From contig NZ_JAMLDX010000019.1 of assembly GCF_024211275.1 (NCBI RefSeq), forward strand, positions 24,014 to 88,013: a stretch of DNA of 64,000 bases, read 5' to 3'. Below, piece after piece: positions 1-9,231 of this stretch. Within the stretch, counting starts at the first letter, position 1. The number at the start of each line of letters is the position of its first letter. The position numbers and the translations under genes were made by a program. The notes below the pieces were generated by a model. The model was not told the origin of the DNA and did no database searches. It was given only the letters and a program-made list of their open reading frames with translations. Source of the stretch: Sphingomonas tagetis (GTDB lineage Bacteria; Pseudomonadota; Alphaproteobacteria; Sphingomonadales; Sphingomonadaceae).

Positions 1-1
1 C

Positions 2-556
2 TGCAACCGTGCCGAAGGCCTTGCGATTGCATTCGAACGCCAGCTGTTCCTCCACCCCAATGGCCTCGCCACGCTTGCCAATTGTCCCTCTGCCCATACT
101 GACGATCACCTCAAGCGCGTGGTGCTGTCCGAGCCGCGGATCGGCCAAATTCCGGGCGGCCTGCTGCTTTCCTCCCCGGCCGGCACCGTTCGACTGCGGC
201 GCACGGGTGACATCCCGCCGGGCGCTGGAACGTCGAGCACCCGGCTTGTCCACGGCATGCGATTCCTCGTGCTCGGAAAGCCCGGGGGCAGCCTTGATAT
301 CCTCCCACAAAATCGCTTCCGTCTGACCCAGCAATGCGGCGTGACTGAGGGGCGTTGGCGAGCAGCTCCGCGGGAGCTCGACGGAGCGATCCGCTTTGCA
401 CCGGAAAGACCAGCAGAGGCTTGCGAACGAGATCCCGCTGCGCGTCCACTGCAACGCGCTTTCCTCGGCAATATGGACGTGGTCATCGGGCCCAATCGCG
501 ATATTGCCTTGTTCGCTGGCCGCTCTGGCGCGGTACGCGCCCGACTACAGCGCTAA
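2..556 (+). CDS. 3' part of an unrecognised gene, cut by the window edge
   Basis: The frame is open from the first bases to a TAA at 554-556, giving at least 184 residues; the start lies outside the window. I do not recognise the protein. The first 60 or so residues (an NRAEGLA segment followed by FLHPNGLAT) faintly recall the PAS-like middle of LuxR-type regulators of sphingomonads, but no C-terminal helix-turn-helix follows in this frame. It is either a decayed regulator or an unknown protein. Other frames over this stretch are also open, so coding is likely but not certain. Confidence 0.3.
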   Translation, partial: CNRAEGLAIAFERQLFLHPNGLATLANCPSAHTDDHLKRVVLSEPRIGQIPGGLLLSSPAGTVRLRRTGDIPPGAGTSSTRLVHGMRFLVLGKPGGSLDILPQNRFRLTQQCGVTEGRWRAAPRELDGAIRFAPERPAEACERDPAARPLQRAFLGNMDVVIGPNRDIALFAGRSGAVRARLQR

Positions 557-710
557 CCCGTCATGGATGGGGACCCCTGCCCCGTTCCGCAGCCGCCCCC
601 TTGGCGTTCCCGTCCAGTTCCGGTTGCGGCAGGACGACGGGCTGTACATGATGGACGCAAGGCGACAGCCATCGCGCAGCGCGCTGATCGACCATCATGA
701 GGAGAGAGGA

Positions 711-1214
711 ATGACTTGCGTATCCATGGTCGATCATCAGACACGGGTTGAGATTCACGAGGTGCTCGCTCGGTTCTGCCATTATATCGACGACAGGGAA
801 CCGCGAAACTGGGCAAGTCTGTTCACGCCCGATGGCGCGCTGATCTGCGAGGGACAGGACTGCGCCCGCGGCAAGGAGCAGCTGGCTGAAGCGGCCGCCC
901 GAATTCAAAGGGAGGGAAGTGCGACCGCGCGGCACGTCATCACTTCGGTAATGATCGAGCCGGGACATAGCCGTCGTGAAGTCGTCGTCCGAGCCTCTGG
1001 CCTGGTGATCGACATGGGCCATGGCGGCCTTTCAGAATTCCATGACTACCGCTTCACATTGCGCCAGGCAGGCGCTTGGCGGATTGCTCAACTCGCTGCC
1101 CGTCGTGTTGGCGCTGAAACCGCCCTTCCCTGCGGAATTTTTCAAGGTGTCTCGCTTTCCACAGCCGAGATTGCGCACGCAAAACAACCCGCAGGGTCGC
1201 ACGCCTTTCAGTAG
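711..1214 (+). CDS. NTF2-like / SnoaL-like domain protein
   Basis: This 167-residue protein has the pattern of the NTF2-like (SnoaL-like) family. It opens with a helix around residues 8-30 (RVEIHEVLARFCHYIDDREP), then WASLFTPDGAL and a strand-rich half ending in FTLRQAGAWRIAQLAAR. Families of this fold form cone-shaped pockets used by small isomerases, dehydratases or binding proteins; the ligand here is unknown. I chose ATG 711 because GAGGAGAGAGGA lies directly upstream and the fold begins right after it; the frame is open further upstream but that part is not protein-like. The C-terminal 30 residues look unstructured. Confidence 0.7.
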   Translation: MTCVSMVDHQTRVEIHEVLARFCHYIDDREPRNWASLFTPDGALICEGQDCARGKEQLAEAAARIQREGSATARHVITSVMIEPGHSRREVVVRASGLVIDMGHGGLSEFHDYRFTLRQAGAWRIAQLAARRVGAETALPCGIFQGVSLSTAEIAHAKQPAGSHAFQ

Positions 1215-1334
1215 CCGTTGCTGTATCGGGACCTGCGCTCGCACGCAATTTTTTGGGTCGGGCAGAGCCGGTCGAGGAGCGTTTGCGGCCTCTCGCCCCT
1301 TGTCTGTCTTCTTGCGCTGTGGTCATGGCCGATC

Positions 1335-1511
1335 ATGACAGCGAGTTCCGACCTGCAGCAGATTGTGGCTGCCATCCTGGCGCGCGCGCCGGACTGGCTG
1401 AAGCAGGGCCTTTTGTCGAAGGAGGTCAAGATCCGCCGCGAGGCCGAAGAAAGCCTCGCAGCGATGATTGCAGCTGCGGTGGCCAGCTCGAACGATAACG
1501 AGGCTGGCTAA
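1335..1511 (+). CDS. small conserved protein, DUF6771-like
   Basis: A 58-residue frame begins at ATG 1335 and reads as one amphipathic helical unit (LQQIVAAILARAPDWLKQGL then a charged REAEESLAAMIAAAV helix). The motif of a helix, 'APDWLKQGL', then a charged helix recalls the short DUF6771-type proteins of sphingomonads; the assignment is from memory of the family. No function is known. The longer in-frame extension upstream is rich in Cys and Trp and does not look coding. Confidence 0.5.
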   Translation: MTASSDLQQIVAAILARAPDWLKQGLLSKEVKIRREAEESLAAMIAAAVASSNDNEAG

Positions 1512-1542
1512 CGCGTGCCCTGACCGGCCGGTCTTCCCGCCG

Positions 1543-2034
1543 TCAGCTTGCGGGTACTGCCGTCTTTTTGCCCCTGCCCCCTGCCTTGCGCGCAGGCTGG
1601 GCGCCGGCCTTCGATGCCGGCTTGCGCCCGAGCCCGATCTTCCTGGCCATCTCGCGGCGCTGTTCGGAGTAAGCCGGCGCGGTCATCGGATAGCTGGCGG
1701 GCAGGTTATAGCGGGCGCGATATTGGTCGGCGGTGAGTCCGTGAGTGCCAAGATGACGGGTCAGGGTGCGGTAGGGACGCCCGTCGATCATCGAGAGGAT
1801 GTGTTCCCTGCTGGCGAGGCTCTTGCGCGCGGTGACCGCCGGCGTGAACTCGGGCGCTGCGGCGGCATCGGGTTCAGATGATCCCCGCGCTGAAAGATCG
1901 CCGACCGTCTTGTGCATCGCGGTCAGGAACGCCACCGCCTCTTCGGTCGAGGCGCGAGTATTGTTGTTGGCGAGCCAGGCGGCGGTCAGTTCAGCGGCAA
2001 GCTCAACCGGGCTCAGGGTGTTCTCGTCGCTCAT
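1543..2034 (-). CDS. MucR/Ros family transcriptional regulator
   Basis: This 163-residue protein belongs to the MucR/Ros family, which in alphaproteobacteria binds AT-rich promoter DNA and silences or tunes exopolysaccharide, motility and cell-cycle genes. The N-terminal part (LAAELTAAWLANNNT) matches the oligomerisation region. The C-terminal half has the DNA-binding core (TLTRHLGTHGLTADQYRARY, then LPASYPMTAPAYSEQRR and MARKIGLGRK), followed by a basic Ala/Lys tail. The classical zinc-binding cysteines are missing: SMIDGRPYRTLTRHL stands where a C-x2-C finger would be. Start chosen at the second of two tandem ATGs, five bases after GGAGG; the ATG at 2037 is equally in frame. Confidence 0.85.
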   Translation of the reverse strand: MSDENTLSPVELAAELTAAWLANNNTRASTEEAVAFLTAMHKTVGDLSARGSSEPDAAAAPEFTPAVTARKSLASREHILSMIDGRPYRTLTRHLGTHGLTADQYRARYNLPASYPMTAPAYSEQRREMARKIGLGRKPASKAGAQPARKAGGRGKKTAVPAS

Positions 2035-2185
2035 CATCGCCTCCGGCATCATGGAGCGACGATGTTTAGAGCCGCGGCGCGCAAGATCAACGTGTGGTTG
2101 TATTGTGGTCAGCGATGGTCGCAAGTTCGACGAGACGGTTCGACCATCGAGGATGCTCAATACTCGATCACGGTCTTCCGGACGG

Positions 2186-2389
2186 TCACTTCGGCATATC
2201 GTTTCTGATAACGGGCTGAAGCGTCACGCCATGGCCCAGTGGTGAAGCTTCGATTGCGTCCAGACCTCTCAGCAAGTCGGCAAAGATATCGTCGTGCTCC
2301 ACCGGAAAGTGTCGCGCGAACCCGTCGCCGAGACGCTTGAGGTCAGCCGCGGTCAGAAAACCCACTGAAACGATTCGATCGTCTGGCAC
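2186..2389 (-). CDS. small conserved hypothetical protein
   Basis: The frame gives 67 residues from a GTG at 2389, which sits five bases after GGAGG; the TTG further upstream has no such site. The protein is acidic and helical (FLTAADLKRLGDGFARHF, then DDIFADLLRGLDAIEAS) and looks like the short LTxxxLxRLGxxF proteins found in many sphingomonads. No function is known. It is monocistronic on the minus strand. Confidence 0.5.
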   Translation of the reverse strand: MPDDRIVSVGFLTAADLKRLGDGFARHFPVEHDDIFADLLRGLDAIEASPLGHGVTLQPVIRNDMPK

Positions 2390-2521
2390 TTTCGCCTCCG
2401 ACCGCCCCAACGCGCCGCCACGCCCGTAAGGTGCAACCGTTTCGGGCGCTCGCGGAATATAGCCGCGTCCCTACCCCATCCGGAACCGGGCATGCCTTAC
2501 GAAATGTCTGCGGAGGCTCAC

Positions 2522-2701
2522 TTACCGACCCTGTTCGGATTGCGACGGAACGCTCATGAGCTGCATCGAGATGTGCCTGGCACGACGTTCATATTCGTCG
2601 GCCATCCGCAAGTGCGCGAGCGCGGCAGGGTTGTCTTCGCAGGTAGCGGCTCGCTCGCGCTCCTCGCGCGCACGCCTGCGAAAATAGGCGGCATCATCCA
2701 T
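2522..2701 (-). CDS. small helical protein, YFRRRAREER family
   Basis: This 59-residue protein is one long charged helix pair: AAYFRRRAREERERAA, then LAHLRMADEYERRAR. The start at 2701 follows GGAG by eight bases. The same pattern occurs in the intact gene at 26526-26717 (YFERRANEERERARSAA) and in a decayed copy at 14083-14235, so it is a family with at least three members in this window. Proteins of this shape are common near stress genes in sphingomonads; their role is unknown. Confidence 0.6.
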   Translation of the reverse strand: MDDAAYFRRRAREERERAATCEDNPAALAHLRMADEYERRARHISMQLMSVPSQSEQGR

Positions 2702-3006
2702 CGCCCGTCTCCAAAACGCCCCCGCTCTGGCTACTCGAATAAAATAATCCAGGGCGGATCGTCCGGCAACTATTCGAATCAAGTTGAAGTGGGACAGAAC
2801 GTCCCGTTCGATGGCGGTCCGGCAAGCGACCAAGCACTCAGCTTGTTCGTCTCGGCGGCGGATCGGCGCCGTTCAGCGGCCCGGAGAGTGCCAGCGATCT
2901 TCTCCCGCAATCGACATCCTCGCCGTGCGCCTCAATGCGCTCACGGTCCCTTAACGAGCAACAATTAGACCTTGTGACAGCCTGAAGGCCGCAGCGAGGG
3001 TCTGTC

Positions 3007-3784
3007 ATGTCGTTCCATGAAACGCTTCCCCTGCCGGTGATCGCCATTCTGGTGTTCCTGATCCTGCTCTTCAGCACGGAGCTCGGCTATTCCGGCGCCC
3101 ATAAATGGGCTTTGATGAAATCGAAGCGCAAACCCGCCGCCGACAGCGCGGGGCAGGATCACCTCCTTTCGGCGGTGCTGGGCCTTCTTGCGCTGTTGCT
3201 CGGCTTTACATTTTCCATGGCCCTCAGCCGGTACGAGTCCCGGCAGGAACTGGTAGCGCAGGAAGCCAACGCGATCCGTACGACATGGCATCTGGTGCAA
3301 CTGGTCGACGAGCCGGGGCCGCGGCGTTCTCAGCGCGGATTTGCGGGAATATCTCAAGCTACGGATCATCTGGTCCAATTCCGAGGACCTGTCGGTGGCT
3401 GCCGCGCAGACCAGAGCGTCACAGCAACAATTATGGGTGGACGTCGGCAGGGTTCTCGACGCCACGCCCGAGGCCGCGTTGTCGCAAAGCCTGCTCGAAG
3501 GCATGAAGCAAAGTTTCGATCTCGCGGCCATGCGCACATCATCCCGCGCTGCGCGAATCCCGGATCGAGTGTTCCAGGTGCTGATCCTCTACGCCGCGTT
3601 GTCGATGGTCATGTTGGGCTACGTCCTGGCTTACAAGAACCGACGCCATTATGTGGCGACGGCCATCCTGGTGCTGCTCGTGACGATCTCCCTGACCATC
3701 ATTCTCGATCTCGACCGGCCTCGTGACGGCGCCATCCAGGTTTCCCAAGAGGCGCTGGAAGATCTTTGGCGGCTGCTGAACTAA
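3007..3784 (+). pseudogene. frameshifted DUF4239 (bestrophin-like) membrane protein
   Basis: Two halves of one protein lie in different frames. From ATG 3007 the first half reads two membrane helices (VIAILVFLILLF and LGLLALLLGFTFSMAL) and the conserved YESRQELVAQEANAIRTTW segment of DUF4239. The second half, in the next frame, continues with LSADLREYLKLRIIWSNSED and ends with two more membrane helices and TAA at 3782-3784. The frames switch between about 3311 and 3328, in a GC-rich stretch with runs of C and G, consistent with one added or two lost bases. A sequencing error is the alternative. DUF4239 proteins are four-helix membrane proteins of unknown function. Confidence 0.75.
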
Positions 3785-3973
3785 GCGGGCATATTGTTAA
3801 TCTTACCAGAATCCGGATCCGTGGCTGTCACACGGACCGCTTCGCGCGCGATCATGCAAAGGCCATCATCAAAGCGCTGCCATTTGCTCCTCTTCATGTC
3901 CGGACGCATCTATCAAAATGGGTAATCATCCGTCCCGTTGCCAAGTTGCCGCGCCGGGCCGCAAGCGAGCCCC

Positions 3974-5287
3974 TTATTGCGCCAGCCTAGCTAACCACTC
4001 TTCCAGATTGAGATAGCCGTCCCGGTTACGATCGCCGTTCCCGTCGCGCGCATCGCGTGGATTGAGGCCGTGCCTGCGCTCCCAATCGTCCGGCATGCCG
4101 TCGCCATCGCTGTCGCGCGGGGGTGGCGCAGACTTGAGCTCGGGCCATCCGCCCACCTCGCTCTGGCTGTCAATGAGGTGGCCGGTGCGAACGCGTACGC
4201 CGGCAATTACTCGAGTATCGACGGCATCGCGTGCCTTCGACGCGCCTGCTTTGGCCAGTACACGCGCATAGGCAGACATTGCTGGATCCGTTGCGACCGG
4301 CGCGACCTCGACCGGCTTCGAAAGGCGATAGCCGAGCGGGGAAACGCCCGTGACCAGGCTCCACTGATCTGCGGGGACCGTGCCGTTCATGCTGTTGCCG
4401 GCAAAATACGCCCTCGCCAGCATGTTGGACTCGTGAAACGCGATCGGCTTGGTCGACTGCGGGCCCGCGACATAGGCGTTGTCGACGAAGTTGTACTGGG
4501 CGTGCGCCGCTTTATCCGCATTGTAGCCGCTGCGCGTCCCGCCCCAATTGTAGAAAACGTTGGAGCGGAAGTCGAACAATGCGCCAACCGGATCGACCGC
4601 GGGACCGTCATAATTGCCTGGCCGCGGCATTCGCGCCGAATGGTTGGCCCACAAATTATGATGAAAGCTGATGCGCGAACCTCGGCCGCCCCGTATCAGG
4701 CTGCCAAAGCCGTGAGCGCCCTTCACGTGAAGTGATCGCGTCAGCGATTCCGATATGATCGACCATTGCACAGTGAGGTCGTAAAAGCCCTCATCGGCAT
4801 TGGTATAGCGCGCCGAGGCGGACAGCGTCTCGTCCACCGACCAGCTCGCCGACACATGGTCCAGGATGATGCGCCGGCCCCGATTGATCCAGATCGCATC
4901 GGATTCGGTTTTGGATTCGTCTCCAAGGCGCGAGCGGATGTATCGAATGACGACGTCGTCGGCGGCGACCTCAAGCCGATGGTCGCGCAGCGTGATGCCA
5001 TCGCCCGGTGCCGATTGCCCGGCAATCGTGACCTGCCCCTCCCGAATCACGAGCGGCTTGGCCAGTTTGATCGTGCCGGACAGGCTAAACAGAATCGTGC
5101 GCGGCCCTTTCGTCTCTACTGCTGAGCGCAGGCTTCCAGGGCCGCTGTCATCGAGGTTGGTAACGAACAGAACGCGACCGCCTCGCCCGCCCTGCGAGAA
5201 TCGGCCGGCGCCTTCGGCACCGGGAAAGGCGAGCTGAGGTAGCGGCGCCGTCGCCGACAGCGCCGCGATGAGAGCCAGCAGAAGCAT
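3974..5287 (-). CDS. secreted pectate lyase (PL1-like) with C-terminal calcium-binding repeat
   Basis: The protein has 437 residues. It starts with a short signal peptide (MLLLALIAALSATA), followed by the typical N-terminal strand of bacterial pectate lyases (AFPGAEGAGRFSQGGRGG, FVTNLDDSGPGSLRSAV, TIAGQSAPGDGITL). The parallel beta-helix follows, with HVSASWSVDE, ISFHHNLWANHSARMPR and FRSNVFYNWG, the blocks expected around the active-site groove. Residues 390-437 carry an EF-hand-like thrombospondin/dockerin-type repeat (DSDGDGMPDDWE, DGNGDRNRDGYLNLEEW). Such enzymes cut polygalacturonan by beta-elimination outside the cell. It lies 54 bp downstream of the large TonB receptor on the same strand and is probably co-transcribed with it. 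Confidence 0.88.
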   Translation of the reverse strand: MLLLALIAALSATAPLPQLAFPGAEGAGRFSQGGRGGRVLFVTNLDDSGPGSLRSAVETKGPRTILFSLSGTIKLAKPLVIREGQVTIAGQSAPGDGITLRDHRLEVAADDVVIRYIRSRLGDESKTESDAIWINRGRRIILDHVSASWSVDETLSASARYTNADEGFYDLTVQWSIISESLTRSLHVKGAHGFGSLIRGGRGSRISFHHNLWANHSARMPRPGNYDGPAVDPVGALFDFRSNVFYNWGGTRSGYNADKAAHAQYNFVDNAYVAGPQSTKPIAFHESNMLARAYFAGNSMNGTVPADQWSLVTGVSPLGYRLSKPVEVAPVATDPAMSAYARVLAKAGASKARDAVDTRVIAGVRVRTGHLIDSQSEVGGWPELKSAPPPRDSDGDGMPDDWERRHGLNPRDARDGNGDRNRDGYLNLEEWLARLAQ

Positions 5288-5341
5288 TTGATACCTGCCT
5301 AGAATAGGGCGACGACGCGATCAGGCGCCGCCGCCGGTCGA

Positions 5342-8300
5342 TCAGAACACGAGACGCGCGCCAGCGGTGACAATGCGACCGGTGCTGGCATAGGTCTGCG
5401 TGACCGGGTTTGCCGCATACATGGTGCGGTACTGCGTTTCGTTGGTGAGATTGCGCGCCTCCAGCGTGAACTTCGCGAAATCCGTGACATTCACCGCAAA
5501 CGCGAAATCGACGTTCAGCGTGTCCTCATTATAGCCAAAATCGGCGACGATCGGCGAGTTACATGCTGCGCCGCCGTTGGTCGTGGTGCCGACGGCACAG
5601 GTGCCGCTCGCCAGCGGGAAACGATTGACGTAGCGCGTGCGATACGCCGCCGACACGCGCGCGGACCACACGCTGTTCTCGTAGTAGAGCGTCGCATTGA
5701 AAGCGTCGGGCGAGGTGTTGAGGAAAGGGCCTTCCGCAAACGTATTCGCCGCTGTCGGCGTGGTGCCCGTTCGGGTCGTGGCGAGCGCCGTGCCGGTCAG
5801 GTAGTTCAGCTTGGATTCGATATGGGTGCAATTCGCGATCACGCCCATCTTGTCGAACGGCGCCGGCAGGAACCAGAAATCGGTCTGCAGATTGACCTCG
5901 ACGCCCTTGATCGTGCCGCCCGGCGCATCCTGGAACTGCCGAATGCCCCACGTGCCTCCCGCCAACGTATAATCGCGCAGCGTCTGACTGGTCATCGCCG
6001 CGACCACCTGATCGAAGACGGCGGGTTCGAACACGGTCTGTAGCGGCGCTTCGGTGGCGATTTGCTGCGGGAACGATTTGATGTTCTTGTGGAACAGCGT
6101 GAGCGCGATCAAGCCATTGTTGCGGAAGTATTTCTCGAAGCTGAGGTCGAAATTGGTCGCCCGGAACGGGTCCAGATAAGGGTTGCCTACCGTCACGGTC
6201 GGCGCGGTGGTTGCGTTCAGTCCGCTGGCGAACGAGGTGGTGCCAGGGGTCAGCGACGCAAGCTGCGGACGCGAGATGACCTCGGCCGCGGCAAAGCGTA
6301 CGAGGAAGCCATCGGCAACCTCCCAATTGGCATTCATCGACGGCAGCCAATCCCAATATTCGTTGCGCGCCGTAACGGCCAGACCCGCGACGCCATCAGT
6401 GCCGCCGACATTGCCATCGCCGGTCACACGGGTGTTGGCGACGCGCAGGCCGGCATTGCCACGCAGCGGACGCCCGAACAGGACAAGATCATAGTCGACC
6501 TGGAAATAGGCGGAGGCATCACGCTCGGTGACCGCGTTGCGCTGCCGGCCATCAACCACGGCGCGATAGTCGCCCCATTTGTTGACGCAGTTGCAGTCGA
6601 TCTGGAGCTTGTCGCTGAACTTCTGCAGATCCGGCGCATAGAAAGCCGTGGGCGAACCTTGTGAGACGTTCAGCCCTTGACCGAAGCCATAGAGCCGGCC
6701 GAGATCGGCGATCTGCAGCCCGGCCTCTGCCAGGGTCGGATTGATAGCTTCGATATCCTGACTGCGGCGTGCTTGATCGGCCTCATAGTGGAACCGCTTC
6801 CAAGTGCCGCCGAACTTCAGCGTCATTTCGGGGAGTGCGTTGTAGGTGAAATTCAGACGGGCAACACGAAATTCGTTATCAACCTGCGATTGGTAATAAC
6901 GGATCGTCGACAGCCCCTTCACGAGCGACCAGCTGCTCGGCGAAGCGACGTCGAAGCCCGGGCTGAAGATCGGCATCTGATAGCCACCCCGATCATCGAA
7001 TACGTAATTGTCTCGATCTATGGCGTTGAATTCGGCCAGCAGCCCCGTGGCGCGGAACTGCGATTTCGACCAGCCCGCCGTTGCGTCGATGGTGAAGCCA
7101 TCGACAATGTCCTGACGGGCGTTGAGCGTCAGCTGCTTGAACTCAGTCCGCGCATATTGCGCTTCCGACGAACTGCGCCAGTCGACATCGTCAAGCACGA
7201 GATAATCTGCCTGCCCCGCGCTGTTGACATTTGCGGCACGCACCTTCGTGGCGGGCCGTCCGATCAGCTGATCATAGTATCCCGTCTGACTGGCGGTCGC
7301 GACATAGCCCGGGGAGGCGGGATTGTTGTAATAATCGAACGGGTTGAGGTTGAACGGATTAAGGCTGTTGAGATAGCCGGGCAGCGCAGCCTGGCCGACG
7401 CCGGTGCCGGGCTGTTCGCCGTTGCAGTCAATCGCAGCGCTGGGCACGCAGTTCGCATAGAGCGCGACGCGATCTGCATTGCCGTTGGCCGTGCCCACCG
7501 CGCGCAATCCGGCCGTGCCGGTTTGCTGGGCCCTGGCGTTGGTGCCGTTCCGGTTGAGACCGATTGTGGTGACGCCGGCCGTCTCGGTATCCTGATCGTA
7601 TCGCGAATACACGCCGTCGAGGGTAATTTCGGTCGTGTCGGAGCGCCATTGCATCGTCGCGGTCGCGCCGAGTCGTTCGTACGACAGGCTCTGGCGATTG
7701 ATCGATGGCAATGCCGGGATGATGGTCGTTGGCGTGATAAGGGAATAAGCGGCCGGATCGGATCCGAAGGTGGCGCCACTGCCGGCGGTCGAGGGGCGAG
7801 CGAAGCCGAAGGTGGCGGGCGTGACGCCGTTGATCTGTGAATTGCGGTACGCATATTCGAACTGGCCAATCGAGCGCGAATAGCGGTCGATCTGCTGCTC
7901 CTGCTTTTGATAGGCGATCGATCCCAAGATACCGAAATTATCCGTGATCCTGATCGAAGCCAGGCCGGTCAGACGCGGATTCCACGTTTCACCATTCTCG
8001 CGATATTCGACCTCAGCCCCCAGGGCTAAGCGATTGCTCTTGTAGGTCAACGGGCGACCGGTCGTGAGATCGATGATGGCGCCGAGCGAGCCCTCGTCAT
8101 TCTCCGCAGCAGTCGATTTCGTCACCTTGATCCCGCCGAACAGTTCCGACGCGAATGTGTTGAAGTCGAAGCCGCGCGTACGATTGCCCGCATCGGCGCT
8201 GTTGCCGCCCGCGATATTCTGGGCATCAGCGCCGTTGAGGCGCACCATCTGGAAATCACCGCCGAGGCCGCGCACCGTGATCGAGCGCCCTTCGCCATTG

Positions 8301-8665
8301 TCGCGGTCGATTGAAACGCCTGGCAAGCGCTGGATCGATTCAGCAAGATTGGCATCGGGGAAGTCGGCGATGTCCTCAGCCGTGATCGCATCAATGATCT
8401 GATTTGCGCGCCGTTTTTCGCTCAGCGCATTCTGCAGCGACGCGCGGAACCCGGTAACCACAATCGCCTCTTCGTTACCATCGTCGCCGTCCGGCGCTGT
8501 CCGGACTTCTTGTGGCGGCGCTGCTTGCGGTGCGCTTCCTTCGATGCTCCTCGGGCTTTGGGGGGTTTCATTCGCAGCGGCCTGGGACGTGATCGCAAGC
8601 ACGCCGGCAACGAGCAATGTGATCCGAGAAACTCCGGCTAACGATTCCCACTTCGATTCCGGCAT
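5342..8665 (-). CDS. large TonB-dependent receptor, probably for oligosaccharides
   Basis: This 1107-residue outer-membrane receptor has a signal peptide (LLVAGVLAITSQAAA), a TonB box (EEAIVVTGFRASLQ near residues 65-80), a plug domain with IADFPDANLAESIQRLPGVS and ITVRGLGGDFQMVRLNG, a beta-barrel, and a terminal aromatic residue (GARLVF). This is the pattern of the large Xanthomonas/Caulobacter-type TonB receptors that import plant-derived sugars through an inner-membrane TonB-ExbBD system. ATG 8665 follows GGGGAGAGG. Its neighbour is a pectate lyase, so the ligand may be oligogalacturonate; that is inference. A near-palindromic operator lies 45-60 bp upstream. Confidence 0.9.
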   Translation of the reverse strand: MPESKWESLAGVSRITLLVAGVLAITSQAAANETPQSPRSIEGSAPQAAPPQEVRTAPDGDDGNEEAIVVTGFRASLQNALSEKRRANQIIDAITAEDIADFPDANLAESIQRLPGVSIDRDNGEGRSITVRGLGGDFQMVRLNGADAQNIAGGNSADAGNRTRGFDFNTFASELFGGIKVTKSTAAENDEGSLGAIIDLTTGRPLTYKSNRLALGAEVEYRENGETWNPRLTGLASIRITDNFGILGSIAYQKQEQQIDRYSRSIGQFEYAYRNSQINGVTPATFGFARPSTAGSGATFGSDPAAYSLITPTTIIPALPSINRQSLSYERLGATATMQWRSDTTEITLDGVYSRYDQDTETAGVTTIGLNRNGTNARAQQTGTAGLRAVGTANGNADRVALYANCVPSAAIDCNGEQPGTGVGQAALPGYLNSLNPFNLNPFDYYNNPASPGYVATASQTGYYDQLIGRPATKVRAANVNSAGQADYLVLDDVDWRSSSEAQYARTEFKQLTLNARQDIVDGFTIDATAGWSKSQFRATGLLAEFNAIDRDNYVFDDRGGYQMPIFSPGFDVASPSSWSLVKGLSTIRYYQSQVDNEFRVARLNFTYNALPEMTLKFGGTWKRFHYEADQARRSQDIEAINPTLAEAGLQIADLGRLYGFGQGLNVSQGSPTAFYAPDLQKFSDKLQIDCNCVNKWGDYRAVVDGRQRNAVTERDASAYFQVDYDLVLFGRPLRGNAGLRVANTRVTGDGNVGGTDGVAGLAVTARNEYWDWLPSMNANWEVADGFLVRFAAAEVISRPQLASLTPGTTSFASGLNATTAPTVTVGNPYLDPFRATNFDLSFEKYFRNNGLIALTLFHKNIKSFPQQIATEAPLQTVFEPAVFDQVVAAMTSQTLRDYTLAGGTWGIRQFQDAPGGTIKGVEVNLQTDFWFLPAPFDKMGVIANCTHIESKLNYLTGTALATTRTGTTPTAANTFAEGPFLNTSPDAFNATLYYENSVWSARVSAAYRTRYVNRFPLASGTCAVGTTTNGGAACNSPIVADFGYNEDTLNVDFAFAVNVTDFAKFTLEARNLTNETQYRTMYAANPVTQTYASTGRIVTAGARLVF

Positions 8666-8709
8666 GACCTCTCCCCACGACTTGTCTTGCAGCTCTGTGC
8701 GGCCGCATG

Positions 8710-8725
8710 ATGACACCGGTATCAT
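8710..8725. promoter_or_regulatory. candidate repressor operator of the receptor/pectate lyase operon
   Basis: The 16-mer ATGACACCGGTATCAT is an inverted repeat centred on CCGG with one mismatched pair. It lies 45-60 bp upstream of the receptor start. CCGG- or CGCG-centred palindromes of this length are typical of LacI-family sugar regulators; no LacI gene is present in this window. Confidence 0.45.
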
Positions 8726-9231
8726 TACGTTCGAGAAGACGCAACCGATCTATATCGAGGCGTTCGGTTACTACAGCGCGCTAGAGGCGCCACTATGGCA
8801 GGATCGTCACGGCGCAATGCTCGGGCCGGTCGTTGAGTTCGCCTGGCCCGGCTGCCGCGGCGAGATACGATGTGGGCACGCGCAGCATCGACTATTTCCA
8901 GCACGCCGAAGCGCGGATGTCGGAGCCTTTATCAAATGCGGACCGGCCGCGTGCAACTGCGCTGGCGCGAACAGATACAATTGGTCCGACGGACTCTCAT
9001 TATGGGCATGGCATGCTGTCAGCGCGGCTCTGCAAAGCCCTCAGTCATGTAACCATGCAGATGACGCTGGAGAAATCTAGGTCAGCGAGCACTGCGGACG
9101 GGACCGTCTCCCGCTTCGCATTCTCGACCTCATGCGCAAAAGCAGCTGTGCGAAGGTCGCGTCGGCGATCTAGCCTGCCTGACCTGCGGTCGTCGAGCCA
9201 ATGCCCGACATGACGAGAAAGCGAACTGCGG
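8726..9231. other. non-coding stretch between receptor and the next minus-strand operon
   Basis: About 500 bases without a convincing gene. Frames that are open here have no ribosome site and no recognisable protein pattern. It should hold the promoter of the receptor operon and the terminator of the gene ending at 9232, but I see no clear hairpin with a T run. Confidence 0.5.
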
